Part shown: positions 8,383 to 17,814 of the stretch, one piece after another
Layout of the letters: each line of letters opens with the position of its first letter
How positions within the stretch are numbered: position 1 is the first letter of the stretch
NCBI RefSeq assembly: GCF_910592395.1
Contig: NC_088309.1
Coordinates: 16,558,599-16,622,598, forward strand
Origin: Lineus longissimus
Taxonomy: Eukaryota > Nemertea > Pilidiophora > Heteronemertea > Lineidae
Length of the DNA stretch: 64,000 bases
Direction of reading: 5' to 3'
Notes under the pieces: model-generated
Database searches by the model: none
Seen by the model: only the letters and a program-made list of their open reading frames with translations
What the model was told of the DNA's origin: nothing
Made by a program: the position numbers and the translations under genes

Positions 8383-11337
8383 ATGGCTCAACGACGGGAG
8401 ATGGCTGGAAAAAGAGTAATTGATACTCGGGCAATTTTTCAATATTTGTCGAAACAAAAATATCCTCCTGGCCTTGGAGAAAAGAAAAAGAGATCACTGC
8501 GTCGGTCGGCAACTGACAATTTTAAGGTAAACATATTTCCCGTGTTCTTTAAATAATAGAGTATATGTGCATTTTTCGTGATGATCTTGATGATGTTAGG
8601 ACTCGCTATGTTTTCTGTTTTACCAAACTGTGTCCCAAAGTCGCACTTAAGGATGTATTCTTCTTCTATTGACATTATATTCTGGGACACAGTGACCACT
8701 GGACAATCTATCCCAGTAATTGTTGTCCGACGGACACAAATATCTAGAATGCAGTGTCTGTAGGACAATTTGACCTAGAATACACTGTCCAAGGGACATT
8801 TCTCACTAGACAAAGGCGTTCTCCCAAATTTTTCTCTATTCAGTGGTGTTTATTTGTGCTAATATTAATGTTAAACATTGATTTGATATATTGATGTAAA
8901 CAAAAACTACGTTTTTCTTTAATAGATTGAAGATAACATCCTCTGGTACAGGAAGAAGGAAAGGAAGAACAAGAGGGATGTCCCCAGGGACGAAGATGGA
9001 GAAGATGGAGTGGTCGTTGCTGAAGATGCAAGGAAATGGCGGAAGGTTGTGCAGGATGACGACCAAAGGAAAGAAATCCTGGCATCCACTCACGATTCGG
9101 CTTTAGGTCTGTAAAATTCGTATCCCTCATTTTGGTCGTCTGTGATATATATGCAATGCATCAATCAATCATTGACATTCCACGCTGTCAGCATCTGTAG
9201 TTGTTGTTTTGTTAATGATTTATGATACAAAATTGAACTTTTTTTATTTTTAATATACAGGTGGACACTTTTGAAGAGACAAAACGGTGGCAAAAATATC
9301 TTCTAAATGGTGGTGGCCATCTATCTCAGAGGATGTATCTGACTTCATTCGCCGTTGCGACAGATGTCAGAGAGTTAACAGAAAAGAAAACATGGTTGCG
9401 CCTCCCCTTCATCCGATTCTAGTGCAGACGCCACAGTCTTGGGCCAAGGTAGGTAAAACAACAGGTTCGGCATGTTTATTATTGATGATATTGTTGGATA
9501 GTTATTGTCAGACTCATAATCATGTACGCCGCTTCTAAAAATGCATGTGGATCACAACGAGTGTCATGTGTCCGGTTTTGGGAGAGGCAAAAAATAACTA
9601 ATAAAACCATTCCTAATTTTATTGTGTCTCTTTCCAGATCGGAATAGATCTAATGGGACCACTGGAAGAAACTCCCAGGGGAAACAAATATATTTGCACT
9701 GTGACGTGCTATTTTAGCAAGATGGCTCAAGCCAGGCCAGTACCGACGAAGGAAGCTATTGAAGTTGCCAATATTCTGTACAGCCTATTCCTCTGGTAGG
9801 ATTTTTTTTCTGATAAAGCTTCTGCAGGTACAATTTAGGGAGAATGAGAAATTCTACTCATATAGTGCATTCTATCAGTCTGATTAAATACAGTGTTAAA
9901 TAAAACTTAATGCTTTGCGTTAGGAAATCTTTGGCATCGCTTCATGGGATTTGAATTCTACGGTTGGTGTGATGGATGACTGTATGGTTCTTTTCTTCAA
10001 TAAAGGTGTACTCATGGCTTCTTTCAGCTTTGGATTTCCATATACCTTGATCAGCGACCAGGGTCGAGAGTTCAACAACAAAATCGTGGAGGAAATTACC
10101 AAAATTCTGCGCATAAAGCACAAGAGAACAAGTGCCTATCATCCTCAATGCAACGGCTTAACTGGTGAGTGCGCATGTTACCACTGGGAATCACGAAATC
10201 ACAATGAAATGCTCAGCACCGATTTCGCTCGAATAGTGGTGTGACGTCAATATGACTTTGGCAGACGTCATTCTGCCGTTTGCTGGATTGGACCTGACAT
10301 CACTGTTAAACCCAAAACAGAAGGAAAATGTCTTTGCTCCATGATGGCGTATTCTTCTTTTTGATCTACTTTATTAATAGACTATTCTATCCCTCGGCCT
10401 CGTCTTCCAAAATGGCGTGGTCAAAATGGAACGTCGTCAAAATGACATCAGAGTGACGTCACGTCGCATTAAGGCGATCTTACAATATCGGGCAGAATTT
10501 CTTTTTCGTCTATGCATTTTGCCAGGTTGTTCGACCTCTGCAGTTCCTGTTTAATTTGCCTTTTTATTTACAGAACGCTTCAACCAAACACTGGAGGGCA
10601 TGTTGCTCAAGCTCAAGAATGACGGACTCTATTGGGATGAGCAGCTGGAAGAATGCGTTTTCGCTTACAATACATCCAAGCACGCATCAACGAAGTACAC
10701 ACCCTTTTTTCTCATGTACAGGAGGTAAGCTGTATATATTTAGTATGGTACATCTGGAACCTTGTCCCGCTCCATTATTGCTAATAGTGACCAATCATCC
10801 AACGATATTTCAGTTCAAATATCACGCATCGACCTGGTACCTTCGATTATTTTGTGTGTTAGGTTGACAAGTTCTATTGTATATCTACATACCTTTACAG
10901 AGAACCAACCCTCCCAGAGGATGTTATTGAAGGAGATAATACTGGCGCAGAGAATGGCAATGGAGTAGCGGAAGATGTCGTTGAAAAAGCAATGAAAGTT
11001 AGAAAAGTAGTGGAGAAGAAAGTTCTGGACAATATTGAGAAGGCACAAGGGCAACAAAAGAGAAATTACGACGGTAGGCGAAAAGCGCAAGCGGTGAGTG
11101 GCGAAATAACAAGAAATAATTCTGTTGATCATTGATGATTTTCTCTACTAAGACGCCTAACGTTGAAGTGAAACGCAACGGGAAGATGTTATCATAAAGA
11201 TATAAGTAGGACTTTAAAATCCAAGTATCGGAATATATGTTTTATTGCCAATAAAACACTTTGCTTCAACATAATATCACAACTTTTTCAACAGTTCGTA
11301 TTATAACTCATTTCAGGACCCAGAAGTATTAAGGTAG
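8383..11337 (+). pseudogene. Ginger1/GIN-type integrase transposase, seven or eight exons, one in-frame stop
   Basis: Exons with GT/AG borders and matching phases: 8383-8526, 8926-9106, 9261-9448, 9638-9795, 10028-10164, 10574-10724, 10901-11093, and a short 11317-11337 that ends in TAG. The ATG at 8383 has good context. Exon 1 carries the YPPGL...KRSLRRSA region seen before the zinc finger in Ginger1/GIN1 proteins. Exon 3 holds the HHCC finger (CDRCQRV). The DDE residues are in IDLMGP (exon 4), SDQGREF (exon 5) and ERFNQT (split between exons 5 and 6). A TGA at 9272-9274 replaces the expected Gly of the GGHFG motif. The C-terminal GPY/F region is missing. In the known family these are cut-and-paste transposons with integrase-like transposases; a GIN-like domesticated gene is the alternative. 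Confidence 0.8.
8631..8812. repeat. Cluster 2 of TGTCC/GGACA motifs, in Ginger intron 1
   Basis: Eight TGTCC/GGACA words in about 180 bp, including gttgtccgacggacac as an inverted pair. Chance would give well under one such 5-mer on either strand in this length. Confidence 0.55.
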
Positions 11338-11385
11338 CAGGAAGGGTTGGGCGTTTGTGGTTTCTGAGTCTGAGGGGGTTGGTGT

Positions 11386-11449
11386 CTGTTGACTGTACTT
11401 TAAGAGAGACTAGGCATGGCGCCAGTCTCTCTTAAAGCACAGTCAACAG
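11386..11449. repeat. 26-bp inverted repeat with 12-nt loop
   Basis: Arms at 11386-11411 and 11424-11449 (ctgttgactgt...agagagact) match at 25 of 26 positions around the spacer aggcatggcgcc. The outer ends read TGTTGACTG, like an LTR terminus, so it may be a head-to-head pair of element ends or a small foldback element. It lies between the Ginger gene and the Gag remnant. Confidence 0.8.
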
Positions 11450-11518
11450 GCATTTGGTCTCAGTATTTGTGTAAGTACAGAATCAAGGCAGCTCAGAGAG
11501 CAATGCTTAAACGATGCT

Positions 11519-12373
11519 GTGGACAAGTCCAAGGATACTGCATCAGTCACGACCAACTTCTCATCAGAAAGCATCACCACCAGCATATTCAATGTTCAGT
11601 TCCAACCTGTACCAGTCCAATGCACGCCTGTCATGGTCAGCAGTGGTCAGCTTAGCCATATTAGCGCGATATGGAACATTCTTCCGAAACTCAAGCGAGG
11701 GAAGTCTGCTCATTAGCATATCTCGTGCACTGCTCCTTCTTGTCAAACATCGTAGTGAAATCGTAACAGAAAAGAACAAATTGCAAATATGCGACACGCT
11801 CTGACAGAGTCGGAAAATCAAAAGAACTATCTGCAGAAAGCTTTGAATGTTGAGAGAGAGAAAACATTAAAAGCTATTGATTCAGCCAACAGCTACCTGG
11901 ATAGGATCTCCAGTTTAGAGAAGACTGCTCAGAACGGGAAGATGCCACCAAAGCATGAAGCAAACGAGCCATACCTGAAACAGTCACAGGATGTCCGCCA
12001 AAATAGCCAGCAACGTTATCCGGAGTCTTCGCGTGGACCACCACAGATGCAGGACACCAGAAAAGACTGCTATCAGCAAAACTGGACCGAGACCTCCCAG
12101 CGGCGAATAGAACAACGGGATGTAAGATCACATCAGTTACCACATGGTCGTCAACGGTCTTCTTCCCGAGGAAGAGGAGGAAGAGGGTAGAACAGAAATT
12201 CTTATTCGATTGATTCGCAGCCACCATACGTCCAACCCAGGGGTCCTACTTCAAACCATTGGGACCAGCTGTCAGCTGATTCTCAGCCAGGATTTGCTCC
12301 AGTGAAACTACTGAAATACTTCCCGACACACGAGCAGAGGGATTCTTTGCAAGCCGCCATGACACAAGAATAG
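11519..12373 (+). pseudogene. N-terminal region of a decayed retroelement Gag
   Basis: Frame pieces continue into one another: 11519-11716 in one frame, an intervening piece that overlaps in another frame, then 11789-12190 back in the first frame. After a TAG at 12188-12190 that frame stays open to a second TAG at 12371-12373. The text is low-complexity, with a predicted helical Lys/Glu segment near 11800-11930, a Gln/Arg-rich part, and an RGRGGRG box just before the first TAG. I assign it to Gag because the next segment is a clear capsid. The true start is not identified. Confidence 0.5.
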
Positions 12374-12375
12374 AG

Positions 12376-13658
12376 GGAACATTCTTCGGTCCACCTGAAC
12401 CCCGATTTGAGGGAAACTATCCTGAGTTCGGAAATGAGAGAGCGGCGAACCCGTACATTTCTGGACCCTCAAAGAAGAAATCACCATCCTCTTGTTCCAG
12501 AAGGAGGTCTAGGACAAGAAAGGAGAAGCCAAAGAAGCGTGTTAGCCATAGCAGCTCAGAGAGCGATTCCGAGTCCGAGAGTTCAAGCGACACCGAAAAC
12601 TCTCCGTCCTTTTCCCGACCTTTCTGATTCTGAGGCAGACGGCGGTCTCCACCTCGTAACAAGCTTCCAATGTTCACAGGTAAAGAAAACTGGGACACTT
12701 TCCTGTTTCAATTCCGGAGACAGGCAAAGCGGTATAAGTGGGATAAAGAGGAGAAAGCTGATCGCCTATACGACTGTTTAGCAGACCAAGCGCTGTTGTA
12801 CGCTATTCAGATGAAAGCCCATAGCTATAAACAGCTGACGAAACATCTGTCGCAACGTTATCAGAAGTCAGTCGCACCCTCTATTGCCAGGAGAGAGGCC
12901 ATGATGTGTAAGCAAAAGGAAAGACGAACCTCTTGAAGACTTCGGCCAACGTGTGTTACAAGCTACTATGGGAGGTTATCCAGATGCCCAGAAAAAGCCG
13001 GTAGACACCCTAGCTGTAGAAGTGTTTTTTCGAGGAATGAGAGACAAGAAAGTAGCTGAGATAGTGGTGGAGAAGCAACCTGCAGATCTTTTTGAGGCCC
13101 TAAAATGCTCCAAACAGATGGAGGCTAATCTGAAGACCCTCTATGGTACAGGCCGGCCTTCTCTTCGCCACGTGACCTTTTGTGAAGAGGATGACAAGAT
13201 TCCGGTAGTTCGGGCTGCACGAGTAGAGGATCCTAAATCCGGAAGTAGTGATAAGCCTACAAGACCGTCTACTTCCAAATCTGATGGTACTTCAAACACT
13301 CAGGTGACGAGCCCACAGTCCATGAATGAGTTGATTCCACAGCTGTTGGCAGCGGCCTTGGGTGATTACTTACACAACCAAGCACCTGGGTTCCAAGGAT
13401 CAAGGAACAACCCACCACCATTTCGTCAATCCACGGACAGAGGACGCTCACCATCACCGGCTGGAAATGGACGTTGGTTTTCTAGTCCTAGACGTGAACG
13501 GACCCCGTCTCCGCGTAGAGGGAATAATTGTTACAACTGTGGAGAAAACGGACATTTCTCCAAAGACTGCCCGAGACCTCATAGACCATCCACTTGCTAC
13601 AAATGTGGAGGTCACAGAAGTGCTACAAATGTGAAGGTCACAGAGTCCGTTAAACGAT
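12376..13658 (+). pseudogene. Retrotransposon Gag: SR-rich region, capsid and CCHC knuckle
   Basis: Frame 1 carries a Ser/Arg/Lys-rich stretch with acidic serine repeats, two TGA codons (12625, 12631), then KLPMFTGKENWDTF and a helical capsid-like region typical of gypsy Gag. A single extra A near 12922 shifts to the frame that continues [11 protein letters not shown] and onward. A CX2CX4HX4C knuckle spans 13529-13570 ([14 protein letters not shown]). A second cysteine pair at about 13595 is incomplete and overlaps a tandem duplication. Gag packages element RNA in cytoplasmic particles in related elements. Gypsy affiliation is likely but rests on Gag alone. Confidence 0.75.
13595..13645 (+). 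repeat. 26-bp tandem duplication at the Gag-macrodomain junction
   Basis: TGCTACAAATGTGGAGGTCA and following bases (13595-13620) recur at 13621-13645 with one mismatch. Because 26 is not a multiple of three, the duplication changes the frame. Read in the frame of the second copy the sequence hits TAA at 13651-13653; as present, the Gag frame passes on into the macrodomain. Confidence 0.85.
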
Positions 13659-13828
13659 TCCGGGCGACGCTAAGCGGTCAGGCTGTTGCCCCAGAAGGAA
13701 GACGAGACCGTAAAACCATCATAGCCATAGAGGACATTCCAACGTGGCCAGATCATGCGGCAAACCAGCGTATCCATGTGTCAAGTGGAGATGCCAGTCT
13801 ATTTCCCTTAAATCCAGACATAAACAGC

Positions 13829-14431
13829 AAAGTCTCATTGTGGAAAGGGGACATAACTCAATTGAAGGTGGATGTCATAGTCAACGCGGCCAATCACTCC
13901 TTACTTGGAGGGGGTGGAGTTGATGGCGCTATCCACGATGCAGCTGGACCGGGACTTCGCCAAGAGAATGCCGGACATGGGGGATGTCAGTGTGGCGAAG
14001 CAAAGATTAGTGGAGGATACCAGTTACCTGCTCGATATGTCATCTCTACAGTAGGCCCTCAGGATTAAAGGGAAGACAAGTTGACAAGCTGTTATGACAA
14101 GTCTCTAGAACTAGCTAAAAAGCATGGACTTGGTTCTATAGCGTTTCCATGCATAGCCACAGGGCTATACGGGCACCCACCTGAGGAGGCCGTTCGGGTA
14201 GCTCTACGAACAGCACGCCGATTCCTAGAGAAACAAGGAGACTGTATAGATAGAATCATATTCTGTGTTTTCCAGGACAGTGATGTAAAGCGATACACCT
14301 CGATACTACCCACATACTTCCCATTGACAGATAGGACTATCAAGTTAATTAGACGAGTTTCAGTAGACGAACCTGAAGACTTGAAGATGATCAGACTGAT
14401 ACACAACCGAGTGAGTTACCTCCGGCCATGA
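13829..14431 (+). pseudogene. MacroD-like macrodomain fused in frame to Gag
   Basis: The Gag frame continues into a complete macrodomain: [54 protein letters not shown], then FPCIATGLYG and IIFCVF further on. These are the ADP-ribose-binding loops and catalytic Asn/Asp/Gly positions of MacroD1/D2-type ADP-ribosyl hydrolases, all retained. One TAA at 14066-14068, in the same frame, interrupts it between the STVGP strand and the SCYDKSLELA helix; the frame then runs on to 14431. Established role of such domains: removing ADP-ribose from proteins or nucleic acids. No intron is present, unlike most host MacroD genes, which suggests capture through RNA. Role in the retroelement is inference. Confidence 0.9.
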
Positions 14432-14817
14432 CAGAAATTTCGAGGGATGTACCGCGCAGAGATACGCAACCTGAACTTTACCCTTTGAAGGATGTCACCC
14501 AATCATCAGCCGGCCCAGACGTTGGTGTTAAAGAGCCAGTCCGAGACAGTGAACTAGGAGATTCTTTGGCATCACCTTTATCGCTGGCACAGGACGACAT
14601 TCCGGGAAAAATGGAAGATACACACCTGAGTACCAGCCGAGCTAACCAGAGTAGTCCCACGGAGATTGGAAATCTTTCTACAGATAGTACCCATTCATCC
14701 ACCAACAGGAATTCCACCTATGTCAGTACCAATCGAGTTGAAGGCAGCAAGGGAGCATCATTGCCGTTACCCTGCAAGATATTTGGAGAGAACATTAATG
14801 TAAGAAAGGTGCCATAG
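14428..14817 (+). CDS. Start of a second ORF (probable Pol) overlapping the Gag-macro stop by ATGA
   Basis: The ATG at 14428 overlaps the TGA that ends the macrodomain frame at 14429-14431, shifting by -1. The ORF is Ser/Thr/Asp-rich for about 100 residues, then reads SLPLPCKIFGENINV, which resembles the first strands of a retropepsin. It stops at 14817 inside an inserted repeat, before any D-T/S-G active site. I infer the N-terminus of Pol cut off by the insertion; this depends on a short match. Confidence 0.45.
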   Translation: MTEISRDVPRRDTQPELYPLKDVTQSSAGPDVGVKEPVRDSELGDSLASPLSLAQDDIPGKMEDTHLSTSRANQSSPTEIGNLSTDSTHSSTNRNSTYVSTNRVEGSKGASLPLPCKIFGENINVRKVP

Positions 14818-15475
14818 TTACACTCAAACGACCAATTTACACCATTTGACCTCTCTAACCTTGAAAAGCAGGCCAAATCAAAACTCATATGATATGTGAT
14901 GTATCCTTGCTAGGAGAACCTACCATAAAAATGTTATCGAAAACCAATCACTAATAAGCGAGATATCACACTTTCTAGGTTTTCACTTTTGGCCCCCTGG
15001 TGGCTAAGTCGAGAATTAGACCGGACTGAGGTCAGCTGACCTTGGAGGTCCTTTGTACAAAGTCTCAAGTTCATAGCCTTAGGGGTTAACAAACGTGCCA
15101 CAGTTACGTTCAAATGGCCAATTTACGCCATTTGACCTCTGTGACCTTGAAAAGTGCGTCAAATAAAAAACCTGTGTCATATGTGATGTATCCTTGCTAA
15201 AAGTATCTACAATAAATTTTTTACCAAAAACTAATCAGTAAGCGAGATATGGCACTATTCAAATTTTTGGTTTTGGCCCCCTGGTGGCCAAGTCAAGAAT
15301 TAGACCGGACGGGAATTCACTGTCAAAGGTCATCTGACCTAGGGGGTCATGCACACAAAGTTTTGAGTCCATAGCCCCAGCGGTTAAGAAACGTGCCACT
15401 GTTTTAGAAATAGGATACGATGGACGACGGACACTGCGGTGTTGTATAGACTCCCCTACGGTGAGCCAAAGAGGT
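14798..15475 (+). repeat. GTGCCA-repeat family, truncated copy (two ~290-bp units)
   Basis: Contains the family marks AACGTGCCA, CCAATTTACRCCATTTGACC, CTNTGACCTTGAAAAG and GGCCCCCTGGTGG twice at about 290-bp spacing. It ends with GGACGACGGACAC and CTACGGTGAGCC, the degenerate tail of the family. Its left end interrupts the retroelement ORF2. Fuller copies lie at 28299-29415 and 39211-40362. Confidence 0.85.
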
Positions 15476-15699
15476 ACCTGCAGCGAAAAAAAGACATGCA
15501 ATAACAACCACTCATGGTGAGGAAACTGCAAAAAAAAGATATTGAAAGATCAGCGAAGGTCAAGAAAATTTGGTGTGTCGTTTTCCTTGCCTCAAGAAAA
15601 TGGGGAAAGTACAAACAACAACATACAAAATGAGAGAAAGATTAAGGCAAAAAGAGAAAAACTAATGGAACAGGACCAAGATCTTCCAGAGGCAGCACT

Positions 15700-16861
15700 T
15701 TGTCAGAAGACAACCAGTTCAACATTGCCATGGACTCCATCAGGGCCTTTGAAATCGAACAGATGTCTTACAACTTCAAGTCATGTTCTATTTGCCAAGA
15801 GCGCAGACTAGAAATGAAAATGAAGTCAGAGACAGTATGTCGCCGCTGTTCAAACGATAAAGGCCAGGTAAAAATGTTCTCTGCAGACAATTTCATGGAT
15901 CCTGGAGTTGTCCCAGAAGAACTGGCAAACCTCACGATTGTTGAACAACAGCTCATTAGCAGAATATCACCATCAATTAATGTTCACATGTTGAAACATG
16001 GTGGTATTGCGCTAATGGCCATTGTGTCACTTTCCCTCAGGCCATCACAGAGGTCAGCAAGATATTTCCAATGTTAGCTACAGAGATTAACATCAGGGTA
16101 AGGAGTAAGGGAAAAAATGATACAAATAAAGAATTTAATGTTCGTCGTTTCAAAGTTCAGGCTGCCCTTGTTTGGCTTCAGAACAACAATGTAGCCTATT
16201 CTGATATAGTCATCAGTGAGGAGCGACTCTCACAACTCCCTGAAGTCAACACTGCTGAATATGACGACGAGAGAGCTGAACACATCGACGACCAAGGACT
16301 TGCCTCAGCACAGACAAATCCAGGAGAGTCTGAAGACGGAATCACAACTTCTGGTGTTCTTTTGCCCGAGCAGACAGTTGACATTCGACAAAACGTTGAA
16401 AACGTCCTCGAAGAGGTAATTGGACCAGAACATTGCAAGGTCACAGCAACGAAACATGGAAGAATAACCATTCCCTTGCCAACCAGAGGCAACCTACCAT
16501 TGTCTGAATTTACCACTCGTAACTTTTTTACCCTGGCCTTTCCTTGTCTTTTCCCTGTGATTTTTATTCAAGTCGTCGCAGAACATGTCCGATTGGGCTG
16601 AACACCTCCTATGGTACAAGGATGGCCGATTTGCTACTCACCATTACTTCAAATTCATTGTGCACAACATGATTATGAGACAGCGAGCTCTTGACAATTC
16701 TCGTTATATTGTCAGACAGCAGCTCGGTGACCAGCATCTGACGATCGGTGACCTTAAAGAGAAAACTGCAAATGGTGACAAAACAATCGCCAAGAAGATT
16801 CTGTACTTTGAGGGGGACATCCCAGTACTGGGCACAACGCTCAAAAGAGTTAAACGCGCTT
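15700..16861 (+). pseudogene. Helitron Rep/helicase, N-terminal part
   Basis: Pieces in different frames: 15700-16077 (paired CXXC motifs, then FMDPGVVPEELANLT), 16071-16601 and 16585-16872. The later pieces contain SEFTTRNFFTLAFPCLFP and EWAEHLLWYKDGRF-like text typical of Helitron_like_N regions. Frameshifts lie near 16010 and 16560. The coding text stops at 16861, where a 953-bp element is inserted; it resumes at 17815. In the family this protein nicks and unwinds DNA for rolling-circle transposition. The first 160 bases (from 15540) are purine-rich coding-like sequence without a sure start. Confidence 0.88.
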
Positions 16862-17814
16862 CAGGGCTTTAGATATCGGGCGTATGGGCATATATACGCC
16901 CGTGGAAAAGAGCAATACGCCAGGTTTTCTGGGCCAAAAACGTATTGTGACACCCCCTAAATGAACATCTGATTTCAGCGTATGCTTTCTAATATATCTG
17001 AAGGTGTATTCTGACGTCAAAAAATCCTGAGTCCCAATGTGTTTGGCATCAAACTTAAAACTTTCACCGCCCGCCCGCCTCACACTCCTCAGCACGGCCG
17101 GCACTTGATGGTCAGTCTGTCACAATTAGTTCCAAAATCCCCCGCTGGTGCTACTCTACCATGCCCAAGTCCTGTTAATCATGCGGCTGGCCAATGAATG
17201 ATGTTGCATGTACAGCTTTATGAATGAAAATGTTTTACTATGATAGTAGCTGACCATATTTGGCGGCCGGTGAAGTCATCCTAGTGGCACGTGCCCAGAG
17301 TGAGAGCTGTGATTGGTTACTGAATCTCAAGGTTACTGGTATTGAGAATATCTAATTACGAATTCTGCACGGCAGTGCCACCAACGAGGAACTCGAGTAC
17401 CAATCTGTCATGCTTTGGCTCCATTGTTTAGGGGCTTTCATTTCGGAATTCAGGGGTTCCCGTCGGCTGTCCAGCTGTTGAAATGGAGCATGAATAATGA
17501 AGCCTGGAACAGCCATTATCAGCTAAGGCGACGAGGTGGCGAAATAGGACAAGCTCTACACTTACTCTGTGGTTTGAGATGCAAGGGAACTTTGGATCAC
17601 AACATGCATTGCATACCATAACATGCATTGCATAACATGAGTTTATACTTCCAACCTTAGGAAATTGGAAGTATCTGTACGCCCAGCCTGGGATAATACT
17701 GACAAGTTGGGAGTATTTGCAATGCCAGTTAAAACCCCAAACTCCCAAAATGGTGCATCAATAATGTTAAGGAAGTACTTGACTTCTTGACCAAAAAAGT
17801 TATTTAAAGCCCTG
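16862..17814. mobile_element. 953-bp TIR transposon inserted in the Helitron gene
   Basis: Ends are CAGGGCTTTAGATA on the left and TATTTAAAGCCCTG on the right, inverted copies of each other. The flanks gcgctt (16856-16861) and gtgctt (17815-17820) are a 6-bp target duplication with one mismatch. Removing the element and one flank copy restores the Helitron reading across NAL|IQYQVNEG. CAGGG termini recall hAT elements, but those duplicate 8 bp, so the class is open. No transposase is inside, so it is non-autonomous. Confidence 0.8.

Noticed and set aside
15000-15540. Minus-strand 90-aa ORF at 15259-15531
   Set aside because: Lies entirely inside the GTGCCA repeat; no domain.
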